DNA of 64,000 bases from an uncultured Xenococcaceae cyanobacterium (GTDB lineage: Bacteria > Cyanobacteriota > Cyanobacteriia > Cyanobacteriales > Xenococcaceae). The stretch is from NCBI GenBank assembly GCA_937996665.1, contig CALKUU010000034.1, positions 1-64,000 of the forward strand, written 5' to 3'. Below the pieces are notes generated by a model that was not told the origin of the DNA, searched no databases, and saw nothing but the letters and a program-made list of their open reading frames with translations. Positions 33,515 through 43,245 of this stretch are shown here, piece after piece; the first letter of the stretch is position 1; the number at the start of each line of letters is the position of its first letter. A program made the translations under genes and the position numbers.

Positions 33515-34438
33515 ATGGAACAGCTACAAGGAAGGGATCTTTTAAGCATTGCCGATCTTAATGCTCAGGAGTTGGGTATGCTTTTGAAGGTGTCCCAGCA
33601 GCTTAAAAGCGGTGAACTTAAGCCTAGATGTGATAAGACTTTAGGTTTACTTTTTACTAAGGCATCTACTCGAACTAGGGTTTCTTTTACTGTAGCGATG
33701 TATCAATTAGGCGGTAATGTAATTGATCTTAATCCTAATGTAACTCAGGTGGGAAGAGGGGAGCCATTAGAAGATACAGCAAGAGTTTTGTCTCGTTATC
33801 TTGATGCTCTGGCAATTCGTACTTTTGCCCAAAAAGATATAGAAACTTTTGCTGAGTTTGCCGAAATTCCAGTAATTAATGCTTTAACTGATTTAGAACA
33901 TCCTTGCCAAATCTTAGCTGATTTGATGACCATCCAAGAATGTTTTGGCTCTTTGGGTGGTCTTACCATTACATATTTAGGAGATGGTAATAATGTGGCT
34001 CATTCGCTCTTATTGGGAGGTGCCTTAGCTGGTGTTAATGTCCATGTAGCGACGCCTCCTAACTATCAGCCAGATCCACAGATAGTCGATCAGGCTAAGT
34101 CTTTAGCCCAGAACAAATCTCAAATTTTAATTACTAATGATGCGATCGCTGCTGTGGAAGGAGCGCAGGTAATTTATACCGATGTTTGGGCAAGTATGGG
34201 TCAGGAGGATTTGGCAGATAGCCGAGTTCCTATTTTTCAGCCATATCAAGTGAATGATAGCTTGATAGAACATGCGGACAAGGAAGCAATTGTTTTGCAC
34301 TGCTTACCTGCCCACAGAGGAGAAGAAATTACTAATGAGGTAATTGAAGGACAGCGATCGCGAGTATGGCAACAAGCAGAAAATAGAATGCATGCCCAGA
34401 AAGCACTTCTTGTCAGCTTATTTGCAGAAAATAGCTAG
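33515..34438 (+). CDS. argF: Ornithine carbamoyltransferase
   Basis: A 307-residue OTCase, the arginine-pathway enzyme making citrulline from ornithine and carbamoyl phosphate. The carbamoyl-phosphate motif is KASTRTRVSF at about 50-59, HPCQILADL binds the second loop, and the ornithine motif is HCLPAHRGEEI near the C-terminus. Length is normal. The gene stands alone; a hairpin 180 bp upstream may be part of its leader. Confidence 0.97.
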   Translation: MEQLQGRDLLSIADLNAQELGMLLKVSQQLKSGELKPRCDKTLGLLFTKASTRTRVSFTVAMYQLGGNVIDLNPNVTQVGRGEPLEDTARVLSRYLDALAIRTFAQKDIETFAEFAEIPVINALTDLEHPCQILADLMTIQECFGSLGGLTITYLGDGNNVAHSLLLGGALAGVNVHVATPPNYQPDPQIVDQAKSLAQNKSQILITNDAIAAVEGAQVIYTDVWASMGQEDLADSRVPIFQPYQVNDSLIEHADKEAIVLHCLPAHRGEEITNEVIEGQRSRVWQQAENRMHAQKALLVSLFAENS

Positions 34439-34594
34439 CAAGAGTAAAGCCCAAACCATAATTACTCCTGATAACTAACTAATTGTTTTTGAGTTTTGAC
34501 TCTAATTTCGGTATACTACGCCTTTTCTCAGCTAACAGTTATGAAAATTAATTGTTAGGAGCTGAAAACAGTTGCACTTGCAACAGAAACTAAA

Positions 34595-35713
34595 CTATTC
34601 AAACCCCATTACCTTGGCAACTTCAGTTAAATTTGCCTCTATCCCTTGATGCGTTTTATTAATGCTGTACTCAATTGCACTATCGGGATCTTTGAGTCCA
34701 TTTCCAGTTAAAACGCAGACTATAGAGGAATTCTCGGGTACTTGGTCTTTTACCTTGAGTAAACCTGCAACTGAAGCAGCAGAAGCCGGCTCACAAAAAA
34801 TTCCTTCTTCCGAAGCCAGGATTCGGTAAGCGTCTAAAATTTCTTCGTCCGTGACCGCATTAAATTCTCCGCTGCTACTTTGTTGGGCATGTAGTGCTTT
34901 GTCCCAGTTAGCTGGATTACCAATTCTGATTGCGGTGGCAATGGTTTCTGGGTGCGAAATTGGTGCTCCGGCAATAAAGGGAGCTGCCCCTGAAGCTTGA
35001 AATCCCATCATCTTAGGAAGTTTATTACATTTGCCAACCTGATAATATTCATTGAATCCCATCCAGTAGGCAGAAATATTACCTGCATTCCCAACTGGGA
35101 TACACAACCAGTCTGGTGCATTACCTAAAACATCGACTACTTCAAAAGCAGCAGTTTTTTGTCCTTGTAGACGAAAGGGATTAACTGAATTAACGAGGGT
35201 TACAGGGTAGCTTTCTGCTGCTTGTCTGACGACTTTAAGCGCATCATCGAAATTTCCTTTGACAGCAATAACTTCAGCACCATAAAGCAGTGCTTGTGCT
35301 AATTTACCTAACGCAACATATCCATCCGGAATAATTACAAAAGCTCGCATTCCTGCTCTTCTTGCATAGGCGGCAGCCGCGGCTGATGTATTTCCGGTGC
35401 TGGCACAAATGACTGCGGTAGCTCCTGCTTCTTTGGCTTTAGAAATAGCCATCGTCATTCCTCTATCCTTGAAGCTACCAGTCGGATTGAGTCCATCGTA
35501 CTTGACATATACTTTAACTTTTTTCCCGATCCTATCAGCGATCGCTGGTGCGGGAATTAAAGGGGTATTTCCCTCTAAAAGAGTTATGACAGGAGTATCA
35601 TCACTAACGGGTAGATAAGAACGATAAGTCTCAATTAATCCTTGCCAATTATTAGCAGCAGTAGCTTTAGTGGGTGTTTGAGGAATATTTTCAGCAGGCA
35701 CAGTCGAAGTCAC
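34595..35713 (-). CDS. thrC: Threonine synthase
   Basis: A 372-residue PLP enzyme of the short threonine synthase type, converting O-phosphohomoserine to threonine. The PLP lysine is in [14 protein letters not shown] (about residue 84), the phosphate/cofactor Gly loop is in [11 protein letters not shown], and [10 protein letters not shown] is the conserved C-terminal motif. The start codon is GTG. It is convergent with argF. A long imperfect inverted repeat around 34532-34558 lies between the two stops but lacks a U-tract. Confidence 0.96.
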   Translation of the reverse strand: MTSTVPAENIPQTPTKATAANNWQGLIETYRSYLPVSDDTPVITLLEGNTPLIPAPAIADRIGKKVKVYVKYDGLNPTGSFKDRGMTMAISKAKEAGATAVICASTGNTSAAAAAYARRAGMRAFVIIPDGYVALGKLAQALLYGAEVIAVKGNFDDALKVVRQAAESYPVTLVNSVNPFRLQGQKTAAFEVVDVLGNAPDWLCIPVGNAGNISAYWMGFNEYYQVGKCNKLPKMMGFQASGAAPFIAGAPISHPETIATAIRIGNPANWDKALHAQQSSSGEFNAVTDEEILDAYRILASEEGIFCEPASAASVAGLLKVKDQVPENSSIVCVLTGNGLKDPDSAIEYSINKTHQGIEANLTEVAKVMGFE

Positions 35714-35859
35714 AATAATTTAGTTATTAACGAATAAATAATCAGAGTGTGTTATCTAAACTCTCACCATATATACGACTTAAGCTCTAAGCTTCAAGTT
35801 AAAATAACTCAAAACTTAAAACTTTAGATCGTTAAACTTTAGATCGTTCCTATCAGCAA

Positions 35860-37344
35860 TTACTTATCGCTAATCACAACTCCAGACTTTATTTTACCTT
35901 GATATCTACCCCGATTTGAAGGTCTGCCACCATTTGAAGATCTGCCACCGTATCCATCTTTGCGGTATCCACCACCACCGCGACCGGATCTTTTTCTGAT
36001 GACTGGCTTACTAAAGCTTTCTTCCGGAATTTCCCAATCTCCTTTCATCCACTGAGGACAGTTTTGGTCGTAGACCATTTGCAAAGCCGCAGCTGCGATC
36101 GCCTGAGGATCATACTCATCACTTAGTTCTTTTACCAAAGGTAAGAATGATGCTACTCTTTCCCCAGCTAGGGTATCTTTGATTCTGGTTTTTAGTTTAG
36201 CAACTCGTTTAGCTTCTACTTGATTGCGATTAGGAATTTTAGAGGACTCTAGTTTCTGACGCAGACGACGCTCGATTTGTTTGAGCATGCGACGATCTCC
36301 AGGTTGAACAAGGGCGATCGCTGTTCCTGTCTTGCCTGCACGACCAGTACGACCAATACGGTGAATATAAGTCTCCGCATTGTCTGGAAGATCGTAATTA
36401 ATTACATGAGTTAGATCATGTACATCTAATCCTCTAGCAGCGATATCAGTGGCAACAATTATTTTAACTTTGCCATCACGGAAACGTTTCACGAGTCGTT
36501 CTCTTTGAACTTGGCTTAAATTACCGTGATACTCATCAACACTGTGTCCAGCCTCTTGCAACTTTCCTGCAAGCTCATTTGCTGTTCTTTTTGTACGGAC
36601 GAAAATAATTGCAGTTTCTGGTTCTTCGATTTCTAAGATCGGCTGTAATGCTTTGTATTTCTGCCAGCCACGGGGAACATTGTAGATATGTTGATCGATT
36701 CTGGTTGGAGCAGCTTGTTGTTGTTGAACCTTAATCATGACAGGAGATCTCAAGAACTGCTTGATCAAGTCCTTAATTTCTCTGGGCATGGTTGCCGAGA
36801 AGCAGACAGTTTGTCTCTCTTCAGGCGCTTGTCGCAAGATGGTTTTAACATCATCAATGAAACCCATGCTTAACATTTCATCGGCTTCGTCAAGAACTGC
36901 AACCTTAAGGTTGCCAAGATTTAACTTTCTTCTTTCCAAAAGATCGATAACCCTTCCAGGTGTTCCGACAACGACGTGAACGCCTCTTTGTAAGCTGCGA
37001 ATCTGTCTGTCAATTGCTTGACCACCATAGACATTAAGAACAAAAATGCGACGGTTGCCAACAAAGTCTTTAATTGCATCGCCAACTTGTTGGGCAAGTT
37101 CGCGAGTTGGAGTCAAAATTAATACCTGAACCGATTTGTCACTGGGATCAACTAACTCTAGTGCTGGCAAAGAAAACGCAGCGGTTTTTCCTGTACCAGT
37201 TTGAGATTGACCAAAAATGTCGCGTCCTTGAAGTAAAGCAGGAATAGCCTCTTGTTGAATTTGAGTAGGTTCAACAAACCCAATACTTTCTAGTTGCTGA
37301 CTACAAGCATCGGATAAGCCTAATTCGCGGAAAGTGATTGTCAT
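35860..37344 (-). CDS. crhR: DEAD-box RNA helicase, CrhR type
   Basis: A 494-residue ATP-dependent RNA helicase. The Q motif FVEPTQIQQEAIP, motif I SQTGTGKTAAF, PTRELA, TPGRVIDLL, DEADEML, SAT and HRIGRTGRAGKTGTA are all intact. The C-terminal 60 residues are Gly/Arg-rich (RSGRGGGGYRKDG), an RNA-binding tail. Length and the rimO gene just upstream match the cold- and redox-responsive CrhR of Synechocystis, where rimO-crhR is a dicistron whose transcript is processed. The 134-bp spacer to rimO could carry the same internal promoter or processing site; that is inferred. Confidence 0.9.
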   Translation of the reverse strand: MTITFRELGLSDACSQQLESIGFVEPTQIQQEAIPALLQGRDIFGQSQTGTGKTAAFSLPALELVDPSDKSVQVLILTPTRELAQQVGDAIKDFVGNRRIFVLNVYGGQAIDRQIRSLQRGVHVVVGTPGRVIDLLERRKLNLGNLKVAVLDEADEMLSMGFIDDVKTILRQAPEERQTVCFSATMPREIKDLIKQFLRSPVMIKVQQQQAAPTRIDQHIYNVPRGWQKYKALQPILEIEEPETAIIFVRTKRTANELAGKLQEAGHSVDEYHGNLSQVQRERLVKRFRDGKVKIIVATDIAARGLDVHDLTHVINYDLPDNAETYIHRIGRTGRAGKTGTAIALVQPGDRRMLKQIERRLRQKLESSKIPNRNQVEAKRVAKLKTRIKDTLAGERVASFLPLVKELSDEYDPQAIAAAALQMVYDQNCPQWMKGDWEIPEESFSKPVIRKRSGRGGGGYRKDGYGGRSSNGGRPSNRGRYQGKIKSGVVISDK

Positions 37345-37478
37345 AATTTACTTTGTTCGTTTTAATTTTTGCTGAGATTTACAAAAAAACTGCAGAGTTT
37401 TTTATATTTTTTCTATGGCGTTCCTCCCTAAAGAAATTAAAGAGGGAAACTGGAAAAAGCCACTTTTTAATTAAAAAT

Positions 37479-38816
37479 TTAGACCGCCGAATAAGTTGCT
37501 ACAGGAACAACTTCGCCATAAAGATCGTACGTATCTGTTGCTGTAATAGATACGGGAACTATCGACCCCAAAGAAGCTTCACCGCGCACATAGACAAGGC
37601 CGTCTACCTCTGGAGCAAATCTATCGCAACGTCCGATTAATTCTCCCGTTTGTGGGTTTTCTTGTTCGATCAAGACATCAACTGTTTTCCCAAAATAAGC
37701 TTGGTTATTTCTAGCGGAAATTGGTTGCTGAATTAACATCAGAGCCTCACGACGAGAATCCATAACCTCTTGCGAGATTTGGTTTTCCATCGAGTAGGAT
37801 GGGGTCTCTTTTTCTGCAGAAAAAGTGAAAACCCCGACATGATCAAACGTATGACGTTGGACAAATTCTATTAGATGCTGGAAGTGAGCATCAGTTTCAC
37901 CTGGGAAGCCAACAATAAATGTAGTGCGGAGGGTGGCTTCTGGCAAAGATTTTTTAATTTTTTCAATTATTTGGTCGTTAACCATTCCTTGCCAAGGACG
38001 ATTCATGGCACGGAGGATTTCAGGATGGGAATGCTGCAAAGGTAAGTCTAGATAGGGTAAGACATTAGGTGTTTCCCTGATTGCGGATATAACCTCAGTA
38101 GTTAGCCCAGTTGGATACGCATAGTGAACTCTGATCCAGTCGATATTGGTTGCACCTAATGCTCTTAGCAATTCTGCTAATTTAGGCTTGCCGTAGATAT
38201 CAACTCCATAGTTGGTGGTTATTTGCGAGATTAAGATTACCTCTTTAACACCCTGAATAGACAACTGCTCAACTTCAGCAACAATTGACTCAATGGTACG
38301 CGATCGCTGCTTACCTCGAAGATGAGGAATTATACAAAAAGCGCATTTATAGTCACAGCCTTCAGCGACCCTCACATAGGCAACTCCCTCTGTTGTAGTT
38401 CGGTAGCGAGGTAAAGTTTCATCCGCAATATAGGTAGGTTCGGGAGAAACCTCAACTACTCTTTCTCCCTGTTCGGCTCTAGCAATCACATCAACTATTT
38501 TGTGATAATCGCCACTACCGACTACCGCTACTGCTTCGGGTATCTCTTCTAAAAGTTCTTGCTGAAAATGTTGTGCCATACAACCTGTGATGACAACCTT
38601 TTTCTTTGCTTCAGCTAATTCGACCAAAGTCCGCACTGACTCTTCTCTCGCAGACTGAATAAAACTGCAAGTATTAACCACTACGTAATCAGCTAATTCT
38701 TCGTTGGAATCGACTTGGTGTCCTGCGTTTGCAAGCAAACCAATCATATGCTCAGAATCTATACGGTTTTTCTCACACCCCAGATGGGATATGGCTACAC
38801 TTGGCTTTTCCGCCAT
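37479..38816 (-). CDS. rimO: Ribosomal protein S12 methylthiotransferase RimO
   Basis: A 445-residue radical-SAM methylthiotransferase that modifies the conserved Asp of ribosomal protein S12. The N-terminal domain starts [16 protein letters not shown] with the first auxiliary-cluster Cys; the radical-SAM cluster motif is [16 protein letters not shown] near residue 155. The C-terminal TRAM domain covers about 375-440 ([20 protein letters not shown]). It is upstream of and on the same strand as crhR, the known cyanobacterial rimO-crhR arrangement. Confidence 0.96.
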   Translation of the reverse strand: MAEKPSVAISHLGCEKNRIDSEHMIGLLANAGHQVDSNEELADYVVVNTCSFIQSAREESVRTLVELAEAKKKVVITGCMAQHFQQELLEEIPEAVAVVGSGDYHKIVDVIARAEQGERVVEVSPEPTYIADETLPRYRTTTEGVAYVRVAEGCDYKCAFCIIPHLRGKQRSRTIESIVAEVEQLSIQGVKEVILISQITTNYGVDIYGKPKLAELLRALGATNIDWIRVHYAYPTGLTTEVISAIRETPNVLPYLDLPLQHSHPEILRAMNRPWQGMVNDQIIEKIKKSLPEATLRTTFIVGFPGETDAHFQHLIEFVQRHTFDHVGVFTFSAEKETPSYSMENQISQEVMDSRREALMLIQQPISARNNQAYFGKTVDVLIEQENPQTGELIGRCDRFAPEVDGLVYVRGEASLGSIVPVSITATDTYDLYGEVVPVATYSAV

Positions 38817-39326
38817 ACGTTATCCTAATTTATAAAATGACCAATAATAAATTTCAGTTAGACAAGGAGTTATGTTGCGCCAGACTCAATATCTCTCGTT
38901 TGGTCAAGTTAATAGTGTATATAACTTCCCCTTTAATAACTCAACAAATTGAAAAATTTACTTTGTGAGTAAGGCTAGATATCGCCTCTGACTTCTAGTC
39001 TTTTCAGTTAATCTTAAAACTAAGTAGTGTTAATCAACCGAAAATATCAGATTATTTAGTTCTTAAAGTATTGTAACAGAAACTTGCACGATTGAAAATA
39101 ACTCTTTTATCCGGAATTGATTCTCGATTGGGTTAGTAATTCTAGCCCAGCATAACACCCCTTAATTTTTACTTAGAATTGATCATAGCAAATCTTTTTT
39201 TTGTTGATCAACATAAAAAAATATAGGCATTTTTTCTTGTATCTGCTAATTTTGTTTTTCTCGAAGCAGTTAGTGTATATATGGAAAGGATTTGATAAAA
39301 TTTGCAAACCAGAAAAAGGATTATCT
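38817..39326. other. 510-bp divergent spacer between rimO and the nitroreductase gene
   Basis: No convincing gene. ORFs in the track here are extensions of flanking genes or chance frames. It should contain the rimO-crhR promoter (-) and the oxidoreductase promoter (+). AT-rich with several T-runs near 39180-39240. No strong hairpin was found. Confidence 0.5.
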
Positions 39327-39968
39327 ATGACCCCTGTAACCGTTTTAGAAAAGCTTCAATGGCGCTATGCTGTCAAGAAATTTGATTCCTCCAAGAAAAT
39401 TCCAGACGATGTTTGGAAGGCATTGGAACAAAGCTTGGTTTTATCTCCTTCTTCTTTTGGCTTACAGCCATGGAAATTTTTTGTTGTCCAAAACCCGGAT
39501 ACTCGGCAGGAGTTGTTAGCACATTCATGGGGACAAAAACAGGTTGTTGATGCTTCGCATCTGATTGTATTAGCAATTAAGGATGGCGTAAACGATCAAG
39601 ATGTTGATCTTTATTTACAGCGAATGGCAGAGGTACAAAAAGTCCCTGTCGCTAATCTGGAAAAGTTTGGTGGAATGGTCAAAGGCTTTTTAAAAAATCC
39701 TCCATTTCCTTTTGAGGCTAATGAGTGGTCAGCTAGACAAGTTTATATTGCTTTGGGCTTTTTGATGACCTGTGCTGCCGTCTTAGATATTGATACCTGT
39801 CCGATGGAAGGATTTATGCCTCATGAATATGATCGAGTTTTGAATTTGCCTGAAAAAGGATATAAGTCTGTTTTGGTTTGTCCTGTTGGTTATAGATCCG
39901 GAGATGATCAATCGGCAGATCGACCTAAGGTTCGTTTCCCCACAGAGCAGGTCGTAGAATATTTATAA
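39327..39968 (+). CDS. Nitroreductase-family NAD(P)H-dependent oxidoreductase
   Basis: 213 residues from the ATG at 39327, preceded by AAAAGGA. The 42-residue upstream extension in the ORF track is hydrophobic chance sequence. The flavin fold is seen as RYAVKKFDSSKKIPDDVW, SPSSFGLQPWKFFVVQNP and the C-terminal VLVCPVGYRSGDDQ. It resembles NfsB/YfkO-like NAD(P)H-dependent FMN enzymes that reduce quinones or nitro compounds. Physiological substrate unknown. A monocistronic unit. Confidence 0.88.
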   Translation: MTPVTVLEKLQWRYAVKKFDSSKKIPDDVWKALEQSLVLSPSSFGLQPWKFFVVQNPDTRQELLAHSWGQKQVVDASHLIVLAIKDGVNDQDVDLYLQRMAEVQKVPVANLEKFGGMVKGFLKNPPFPFEANEWSARQVYIALGFLMTCAAVLDIDTCPMEGFMPHEYDRVLNLPEKGYKSVLVCPVGYRSGDDQSADRPKVRFPTEQVVEYL

Positions 39969-40131
39969 CGATTTAGTCTCTTGCCCTGATTTAGTATTGT
40001 CAACAGGTAAAAACTGATAGTCTTGGCAATATTCCCTTGAAAAATATTCGAAGAACTCAACTATTCAAATCAAAAACCTAATCTCTAAATAATTTAAGGT
40101 ATTTGGGGCTTGGGTTATTTTTTTCTTGCAC

Positions 40132-40566
40132 TCAAAATAATTCACTACATCTAACTTGCTGAATAGTTTGAGGTAACACCCCTACGAGCATTGCAAAGGC
40201 CTCGTCTGGAAGTTTTCTGACAGTTTCTCCATCAAACCAATGCTCAAACTGATTTAGAATAACTCTGGCTCTTTCTGTTGCGATCTGATTATCAGTGATT
40301 TGCTTGGTCAATTTAACCCATTGTCGCCGCATTTTATATGCTTGTCTTCTGTCTTCGGAAGTTTTGGGAATTATTAGGGAAGGAATGCCAACTTCAATGA
40401 CTTTGGTTACATTCTGGTCAAACTGACCACCGACAATAGCTCCTGGCCCAACAAACTCGGCATGATATTGCTTGTAAACAATTAACCCATTTTTGCGGCG
40501 AGGATTTACGATGAAGAGCTTTTGCGACGTTATTTTTTCCAAAATGTCAATAAACGATGAGTTCAT
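40132..40566 (-). CDS. Conserved hypothetical protein
   Basis: 144 residues, family not recognised. Mixed alpha/beta with a Gly-rich segment in the middle (EFVGPGAIVGGQFDQ) and basic helices after it (RRQAYKMRRQWVKLTKQI). No signal peptide, transmembrane segment or Cys cluster. The sequence quality (clean ATG, varied codons) supports a real gene. Its neighbours (oxidoreductase, GNAT) give no functional hint. Confidence 0.6.
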   Translation of the reverse strand: MNSSFIDILEKITSQKLFIVNPRRKNGLIVYKQYHAEFVGPGAIVGGQFDQNVTKVIEVGIPSLIIPKTSEDRRQAYKMRRQWVKLTKQITDNQIATERARVILNQFEHWFDGETVRKLPDEAFAMLVGVLPQTIQQVRCSELF

Positions 40567-40662
40567 GACTTCAAGTAAATTTTCACGATAAACATTTGGA
40601 TAAAAGCCAATCTTAGGATGACCTCAGAAAACTTTAAAGTTCATATGCATCATCCTATAATG

Positions 40663-41247
40663 CTAGCTACTATTCACCTTAGATAGCTTTTTTCTTAACA
40701 GAATCCTGGTTGAGCCAGGATAGAAAAGACTTGACCATTGACGTTCCCTTTTGATTATTTGGTATCCGCTGTCAAGATAAAGTTTTAGAGCTAATCTATT
40801 TTCTTCAAGTACATGCAGCTGAACTCGATCATAACCCCAACTACAAGCAATTTGATCGCATTTTTGTAACAGTTTGCTAGCCAGTCCTTGGCGGCGATAA
40901 TTTTCTCTAACTGCTAGGTTAGAGACATAGGGATATTGTGCTGCGGGAGCCCAAAAAGAAGTTCGTAGGGAAATTTCTACAGTACCTATAATTAATGAGT
41001 TATTATCTTCTTCCGTTGTTGCAACTAAGCATTTGTGGAGCGGTGGTTTGTTATTTAGTCGATAACGAAGATCTTCACTAATTGTGAATCTAAGTAGAAG
41101 TTGTAATCCTGCCAAGATTCCTGAATAACTATAAAAACTAGAAACTATCGTATCGGCAATTTGGTCGATATCTTTATCGTTTGCGGAACGAATGCTGTTT
41201 TTTGGCTTAAGAATATCCAAGTTATTAGTCTTTATAGAAAAGCTCAT
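40663..41247 (-). CDS. GNAT family N-acetyltransferase
   Basis: A 194-residue GCN5-related acetyltransferase. The N-terminal strand-helix is IRSANDKDIDQIADTIVSSF. The acetyl-CoA pyrophosphate loop is NYRRQGLASKLLQKC near residue 130, after the strand VSNLAVRE, and the closing NRLALKLYLDSGYQII is motif B. About 50 residues of insert lie between the first helices and the core. The acceptor is unknown. It stands alone on the minus strand, divergent from the cyclase gene. Confidence 0.87.
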   Translation of the reverse strand: MSFSIKTNNLDILKPKNSIRSANDKDIDQIADTIVSSFYSYSGILAGLQLLLRFTISEDLRYRLNNKPPLHKCLVATTEEDNNSLIIGTVEISLRTSFWAPAAQYPYVSNLAVRENYRRQGLASKLLQKCDQIACSWGYDRVQLHVLEENRLALKLYLDSGYQIIKRERQWSSLFYPGSTRILLRKKLSKVNSS

Positions 41248-41369
41248 TAAGCAAAATTTTAGCTAAAATTGCTCCGACTATTGTAGTTGCTTATTTGGAG
41301 AAAAGTGTAATTTTTTTTTGAGCTGGGGAACAATATAAGTATTGATTTGGTTCTGCATATAATCTTGTG

Positions 41370-43163
41370 ATGCAAAAGTTTCCCTGGCAACAGTCTCATA
41401 ATTTATCGCAAAAAGCAGTTTGCCAAAATATTGTCGAAACTATTGGCAAAGTATTTAGCGTCGATCTAACCATTTTATTGGTTGTTGATCCTTTAACTAA
41501 TCAAAAGCAGTATTTTAAAGCTTCTAAATCTCTTGGCCCTTTTAAGGGGGAAGAGTATGCATTTTTTCAGGAAATTGCTTTAATTGCCGATAATGTGATT
41601 GTTGTTGATGATTTTGTAAATGATTTTGATTCTCCAGATAATTTTTCTTTGTCTGGTTTAGCTCCTTATAAGAATCGGATTAAATCTATTCTTGCCATTC
41701 CTTTAACTTGTCAATATGGCTTAAAAGCTTATTTGAATTTATTTACTTTTCAGGAATTAAGAGTTTGGCAGAATGAGGATGTTGGTTTGGCAATGATGAT
41801 GGCTACGCAGGGTGGGTTAGCTATCTCGCAAACTTATGCATATGAAGAAATTAAAGTTTGGGCTCAAAATGAAATTACAATTAGTCGAATTACAGCCGTA
41901 ATTCGCTCTAGCTTAGAACCACAAGCTATTTATAATGCAATTGTGACTGAGTTAGGAACGACTTTAAAAGTAGAGGGATGTGCATTGTCTTTGTGGACAA
42001 AGAATGATCGCTATATGCGTTGCGTTGCTCTCTACAACCCTCATAAGAATAAAACTGTTCCTAAAGAAACAAAAGATTGGCAACGGTCTACTATCTCTCT
42101 GGTGCCGATCGCTGAAAATCCTTTGCTTCAGAAATTATTGAAAAATCCTATTCCAGTATGTCTGTGCGATCTCAAGAAAGATCCCGATTCAGCTAGATTT
42201 GATTTGCCCTGGCGCTCTCAGTCGAGATCCCTATTGATTGTTCCTTTGATTTTTGATGGGGAAATTATGGGAAGTATTACTTTACGAGAAGGTGATAAAT
42301 CTCGTTATTGGCGTGACTCTGAAATTGAATTGGCAAAAGCCGTTGCCTCTCATGCAGCGATCGCCGTTACTCAAGCCAGACTCTATGAAACTACAAGAAG
42401 ACAAGCTACTCAGCTCAAGGCTAGTGAGGATCGAGTTAAGGATCTTAATAACTATTTGACTGAGTCAATTTTAAAAAGATTTTTGCCTGAAGCGATCGCG
42501 AATAAGGCAGCGACGGGCAGCTTGGCTTTGGATCTAAGCCCTGAACCTCACTTGATCACAGTGTTATTTTGTGATTTGGTCGGATTTACTCGTCTTTCTA
42601 GTAAGCTTGAAGTTAAAGTCCTTTCTGAACTTCTAAATGATTATCTAGAAGCGATGACCCAGGCAGTTTTTGAAAATTCTGGCACAATTGATAAGTTTGT
42701 TGGGGATGGGGTAATGGCACTTTTTGGTGCTCCCGAAGAATTATCCCCCCACAAGCAGGCTCAAAAGGCGATCGCTACAGCTAGAGACATGTATCGTTAT
42801 CTAATTCCTCTAAATCAAAAATGGCGTTCCAAGTCAGCTTGGAAATCAAGAGGGATTCCCGATTTACAATTACGTTGTGGCATTCACCAAGGCAGAGCTG
42901 TTGTTGGTATGTTTGGGGGTAAACATCGCAAAGACTATACGGCGATCGGAAATGTTGTCAATATTGCCGCTAGGCTGCAACAAAATGCTCAGCCCGATTG
43001 TATTTTGATGTCAGAAACGATTTATAGCAATTTATCCCGTGAGGAAGCACTTGGAATCGAGCCTAAGTGCATTAAGCTCAAAGGTATTGAAGCTAGTTTT
43101 TGTAGCTATGCCTTATGTATTAAAAAGCTGACTTCACGAAGAGTACATCATGAGTCTTTTTGA
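41370..43163 (+). CDS. GAF-GAF class III nucleotide cyclase
   Basis: A roughly 597-residue sensor cyclase. The first GAF domain covers about 20-155, the second about 175-340, a short helical linker follows, and the class III cyclase domain covers about 395-590. Metal-binding aspartates are in LFCDLVGFTRL and VGDGVMALFG. The Lys in IDKFVGDG and the Asp in KDYTAIGNVVNIAARL are the pair that selects ATP, and Asn/Arg of the transition state are present, so an adenylate cyclase is expected. The GAF domains lack the invariant chromophore Cys region I could recognise, so small-molecule binding is more likely than light. An ATG one codon after the ORF-track GTG is preferred. Confidence 0.9.
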   Translation: MQKFPWQQSHNLSQKAVCQNIVETIGKVFSVDLTILLVVDPLTNQKQYFKASKSLGPFKGEEYAFFQEIALIADNVIVVDDFVNDFDSPDNFSLSGLAPYKNRIKSILAIPLTCQYGLKAYLNLFTFQELRVWQNEDVGLAMMMATQGGLAISQTYAYEEIKVWAQNEITISRITAVIRSSLEPQAIYNAIVTELGTTLKVEGCALSLWTKNDRYMRCVALYNPHKNKTVPKETKDWQRSTISLVPIAENPLLQKLLKNPIPVCLCDLKKDPDSARFDLPWRSQSRSLLIVPLIFDGEIMGSITLREGDKSRYWRDSEIELAKAVASHAAIAVTQARLYETTRRQATQLKASEDRVKDLNNYLTESILKRFLPEAIANKAATGSLALDLSPEPHLITVLFCDLVGFTRLSSKLEVKVLSELLNDYLEAMTQAVFENSGTIDKFVGDGVMALFGAPEELSPHKQAQKAIATARDMYRYLIPLNQKWRSKSAWKSRGIPDLQLRCGIHQGRAVVGMFGGKHRKDYTAIGNVVNIAARLQQNAQPDCILMSETIYSNLSREEALGIEPKCIKLKGIEASFCSYALCIKKLTSRRVHHESF

Positions 43164-43245
43164 GCTATTTCCAGAATCTATTTGTTTTTTCTCGATTCAG
43201 AAGTTGTCCAACTAATTTTCAATGTTCGGTGAGAACAAAAACTTT

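Noticed and set aside
34529-34567. Imperfect inverted repeat between argF and thrC as terminator
   Set aside because: No U-run follows on either strand and the stem needs a bulge; left uncalled.
38729-38968. 79-codon plus-strand ORF
   Set aside because: Its first third is antisense to rimO and the rest runs into AT-rich spacer; no ribosome site and no protein-like pattern.
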